In this document: positions 61,201 through 64,000 of the stretch, in pieces
How positions within the stretch are numbered: position 1 is the stretch's first letter
Layout of the letters: the number at the start of each line of letters is the position of its first letter
DNA from: Rhopalosiphum padi
Taxonomy: Eukaryota; Arthropoda; Insecta; Hemiptera; Aphididae
DNA: 64,000 bases
Direction: 5' to 3'
NCBI RefSeq assembly: GCF_020882245.1
Contig: NC_083597.1
Location: 33,644,652 to 33,708,651, forward strand
The notes under the pieces: model-generated
Told to the model about the DNA's origin: nothing
The model's input: the letters and a program-made list of their open reading frames with translations, nothing else
Database searches by the model: none
Program-made: the position numbers and the translations under genes

Positions 61201-64000
61201 TTATATTATAAATATTTTTATCACCATAATAGTACATAATATTATAATATTGTAATTAACTTTTAAACCAATACAACTTTATCGTAAAACAATGCAAATA
61301 GGTCATAATATGGGTATTGTAAATAGATAATAGCTTAAAATAATCCACATATTTTTTAAATTTCATTGTTCGTAGTAAACTTCATAATACACGTGAAAGT
61401 TTACGTTCTCATAAATAATTATAAAAAACTTACAAGCATCGTTATTCTTCGTATAATTTCAAAGTTTCAAATCATACTCAAAAAGGAATTAAAATATTTT
61501 GAAAATGTTAATATTATATTATATATAAATTGTTGATATTAATATTTGGTTAAAATTGTAAGTATCTTCGGTTATTTGTTCTTGTTAAAAACGGGTTTTC
61601 TTAACTAAACTTAAATGTCTGTTTGTTTTTCCTAATTTTTTTGAAAAATACTAGACGTTTTTAATTTTGACCTCTTAAAAGTTCAAGCTATATAGATTTT
61701 TTGTGAGAAACCATCTTTAAATTTAAAGATTGAAGCAATTTTTTCAAGTGCTTATTGCTTACTGATTATAGACAAAAAACACAAGTATGCTTGTAAAGTA
61801 ATACAATTTATGTATTCATTATTATTCCGCTCAAGACCAAAAATAAAACATATTTTACAAATTTATAAATTTGTGTGATTAGGATAAAATCAATAACAAT
61901 TATATGTAAATAAATCATCAATATTAATAGTAACCTATAATAAACACTGTAGAATGGTATTTATAGGCTATAAATATCACATTAAATTTCATATTAATTA
62001 AAATTTCTGATAATAAATTAATAAGTTAATATTCAAAAAATGTTGTCATACTTACTTATTTATTACCGACAATTTTTGATTGTTAATAGTATTACGATAA
62101 AGGAACAAAAATTATTCTGAAATTAAGTAAAATCGTTTTTGAAAAGTTTTGACAATAATTTTGTCGTTCCAACCAAAATTATAATAATTTGCAATTAAAC
62201 GAGAACATTAATATGACCGAATCGTTGAGTATTATTCGCTTTCCAAGTGTTCTGGAAATAAATTAGGGAAAATTCCCCGATTCACGGATAAGTGACTTGG
62301 TGTGGAAGAGAGAGGCACAAAGTTTTTCTTATGAAACTTTTTAATTTGTTTTCGAAGACCGTAGAACGGTGAATTTAAATGGCTTTTACCCCGAATTATA
62401 TTTAACCAGGATTATGACAGAATAAAAAGGAAGACAAATTCAAAGAGCACAAACATAGGTTTTTTTCCTCCAAAAGGTAATCATTTCCACTCGATAGATA
62501 AAGAACACGAGTGAATGTATTCAATAAAAAGTTTAAATAGTCTAAGTTATTTTTAAGCATCATCGAAAATGTCAACATATTGATTATTTTATTTAATAGT
62601 TTTTTTGTACATACATTATGTAGGTACACACTGTATTTTAAAGTCTAGTAATCTATCAGGTTTTTTTTTTTTTTTTTGTTAATCATCATCGTTGTGGTTT
62701 TATCGTTTATGTAAAATTTAATTTCACATAATATACATCAACCACAAAGTTCTAGCCATTTAAAATTATCTCTTTGCAAACTTTATAATAGTATTAACAT
62801 ATAATAGATTTCCGTTGTATAAAACATACGTAGGTAATAAATTATATTAGTTTTATGTGGGTTTATAATTTAACATAACATACAATGTATACGGTTATCA
62901 AGTCAAAATTAATGTTTAATATCCATAATAAAAATAGTGTATTTTTATCGTTAATATCCATAAAAGTGGTATATTATTTATTGTAGGTATAAAGATGATG
63001 GTTCAATCCGCAATAAAAATTATTTTAGATCAGTGATCATTAACAACAGTACATCATAAATCATATAATAAAGTATATTAAAATTATATATTATGTACGT
63101 AACAGAATTATCGTAGGAAGGTAGTTACTTCATAATACTGTACAACCAAAATATTAAATTGCTCACTGAAATATCAAATTATACTACTAATTAAAGAATT
63201 CATATTACGCAAAGAGGATAGTATTACTTATAACAATATATTAACATAACTAGACAAGAATGACGTGTTTCCCGCGTACTTTACTGCTCTTGTATACTTA
63301 ATTTAGTACATTATACGTTTTTTAACGGTTAATTGATTAATATTATATTTTATTATGTTACTCGTTAATAATATTATGTTAGTTACATATTTTTTTTCTT
63401 TCTTATGCTTTGTGATAAAAATTAGAGCTTAGCAATTTTAAAGTATAAATGTATCATATTAAGTACGATACAAATAAATATTGAATTAAATACAAATCAT
63501 TGGTTGCAGAAAAAGGACAATATTTGTGCTTCTTCAAACAAATGTTTAGTCGAAAAAACAAAAATTATGCCAATCATAGTTTAATAAAATGTTTAGTTAT
63601 TTAACTACAATTTTAGAATTTCTTATTTAAGCAGTTGGATTCAAAACCAAAATTTTGGTTATCATGTTGAATTTCTGACCAGAATCTTTTAAGACCAGGA
63701 CTTTAAAATCGTTATGATCGATACGTTTAAATACTAAACATATTCAGCTCTGTCCCTGAAATGTTGTATAAATAGAGAAATAAATTTGTTATGAACTAAA
63801 ACTGAATACTGAAATATTTAACGGCAAAAGTCTCAAATTTATAGTGAAAATATCGCAAGAAAATCAGTAGTTAGAGGGAAGCGTGTGCTATAAATATGTT
63901 ATGACCGCAATCATATTTTATAAGTCCATTTAATCATATCGAAGTAATTTAATTTGTAAATGAGATAATTAAAAATTTAATTTATTAGATACATTTATTT
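61201..64000. other. AT-rich gene-free stretch
   Basis: A+T-rich to the window end. A less AT-rich patch lies at 62210-62400, a T17 run at 62661-62677 and the perfect 16-bp palindrome AACCAAAATTTTGGTT at 63645-63660. The 75-codon minus frame at 62402-62629 looks random. No gene. Confidence 0.55.

Noticed and set aside
1..64000. Bacterial or symbiont (Buchnera-like) origin
   Set aside because: Gene density is far too low. Long CA/TA/ATT microsatellites, hAT-type elements and no operons all point to a eukaryotic nuclear genome.

Overview
This window looks like nuclear DNA of an insect, most probably an aphid. It is strongly A+T-rich, full of dinucleotide and trinucleotide microsatellites and poly-A/T runs, and shows no bacterial gene density, operons or ribosome-binding sites. 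Three segments (about 60.94-61.20 kb, 48.53-48.69 kb and 23.64-23.72 kb) resemble dispersed repeats I associate with pea-aphid-type genomes. That placement is from memory and unverified.

There is no gene here that I can name. Open frames of 60-145 codons are scattered evenly on both strands and overlap each other, which is about what chance gives in 64 kb of such DNA. The window is therefore best read as intergenic and/or long-intron sequence. The strongest coding candidate is a hydrophilic terminal exon on the + strand at 59936-60125, preceded by an acceptor-like site. A second coding-like + segment lies 1.5 kb upstream (58170-58433). Weaker candidates are at the left edge (1-290), on the minus strand at 20.9-21.6 kb, and at 53.54-53.72 kb. 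None matches a family I recognise.

The best-supported discrete feature is a 221-bp non-autonomous hAT-type element at 9891-10111, with near-perfect terminal inverted repeats and a perfect 8-bp target-site duplication. A decayed hAT-like relic (4056-4231) and a 404-bp interval bounded by 16-bp inverted repeats (39705-40108) are likely further DNA-transposon remnants.

The layout alternates AT-rich deserts with islands of more balanced, CpG-containing sequence (about 2.0-2.4, 4.7-5.4, 6.5-8.2, 9.3-9.6, 12.9-13.7, 15.4-16.9, 25.3-26.8, 29.0-31.6, 32.1-33.4, 34.9-36.6, 40.1-40.7, 42.8-45.6, 49.8-51.0, 52.3-56.2 and 58.1-58.4 kb). Several islands are non-repetitive, stop-filled and rich in homeodomain-type AATTA cores, E-boxes or palindromes. 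They are my candidates for cis-regulatory modules. Only cross-species alignment and RNA/ATAC data could decide this. I found no rRNA, tRNA, CRISPR array or clearly new biological system.
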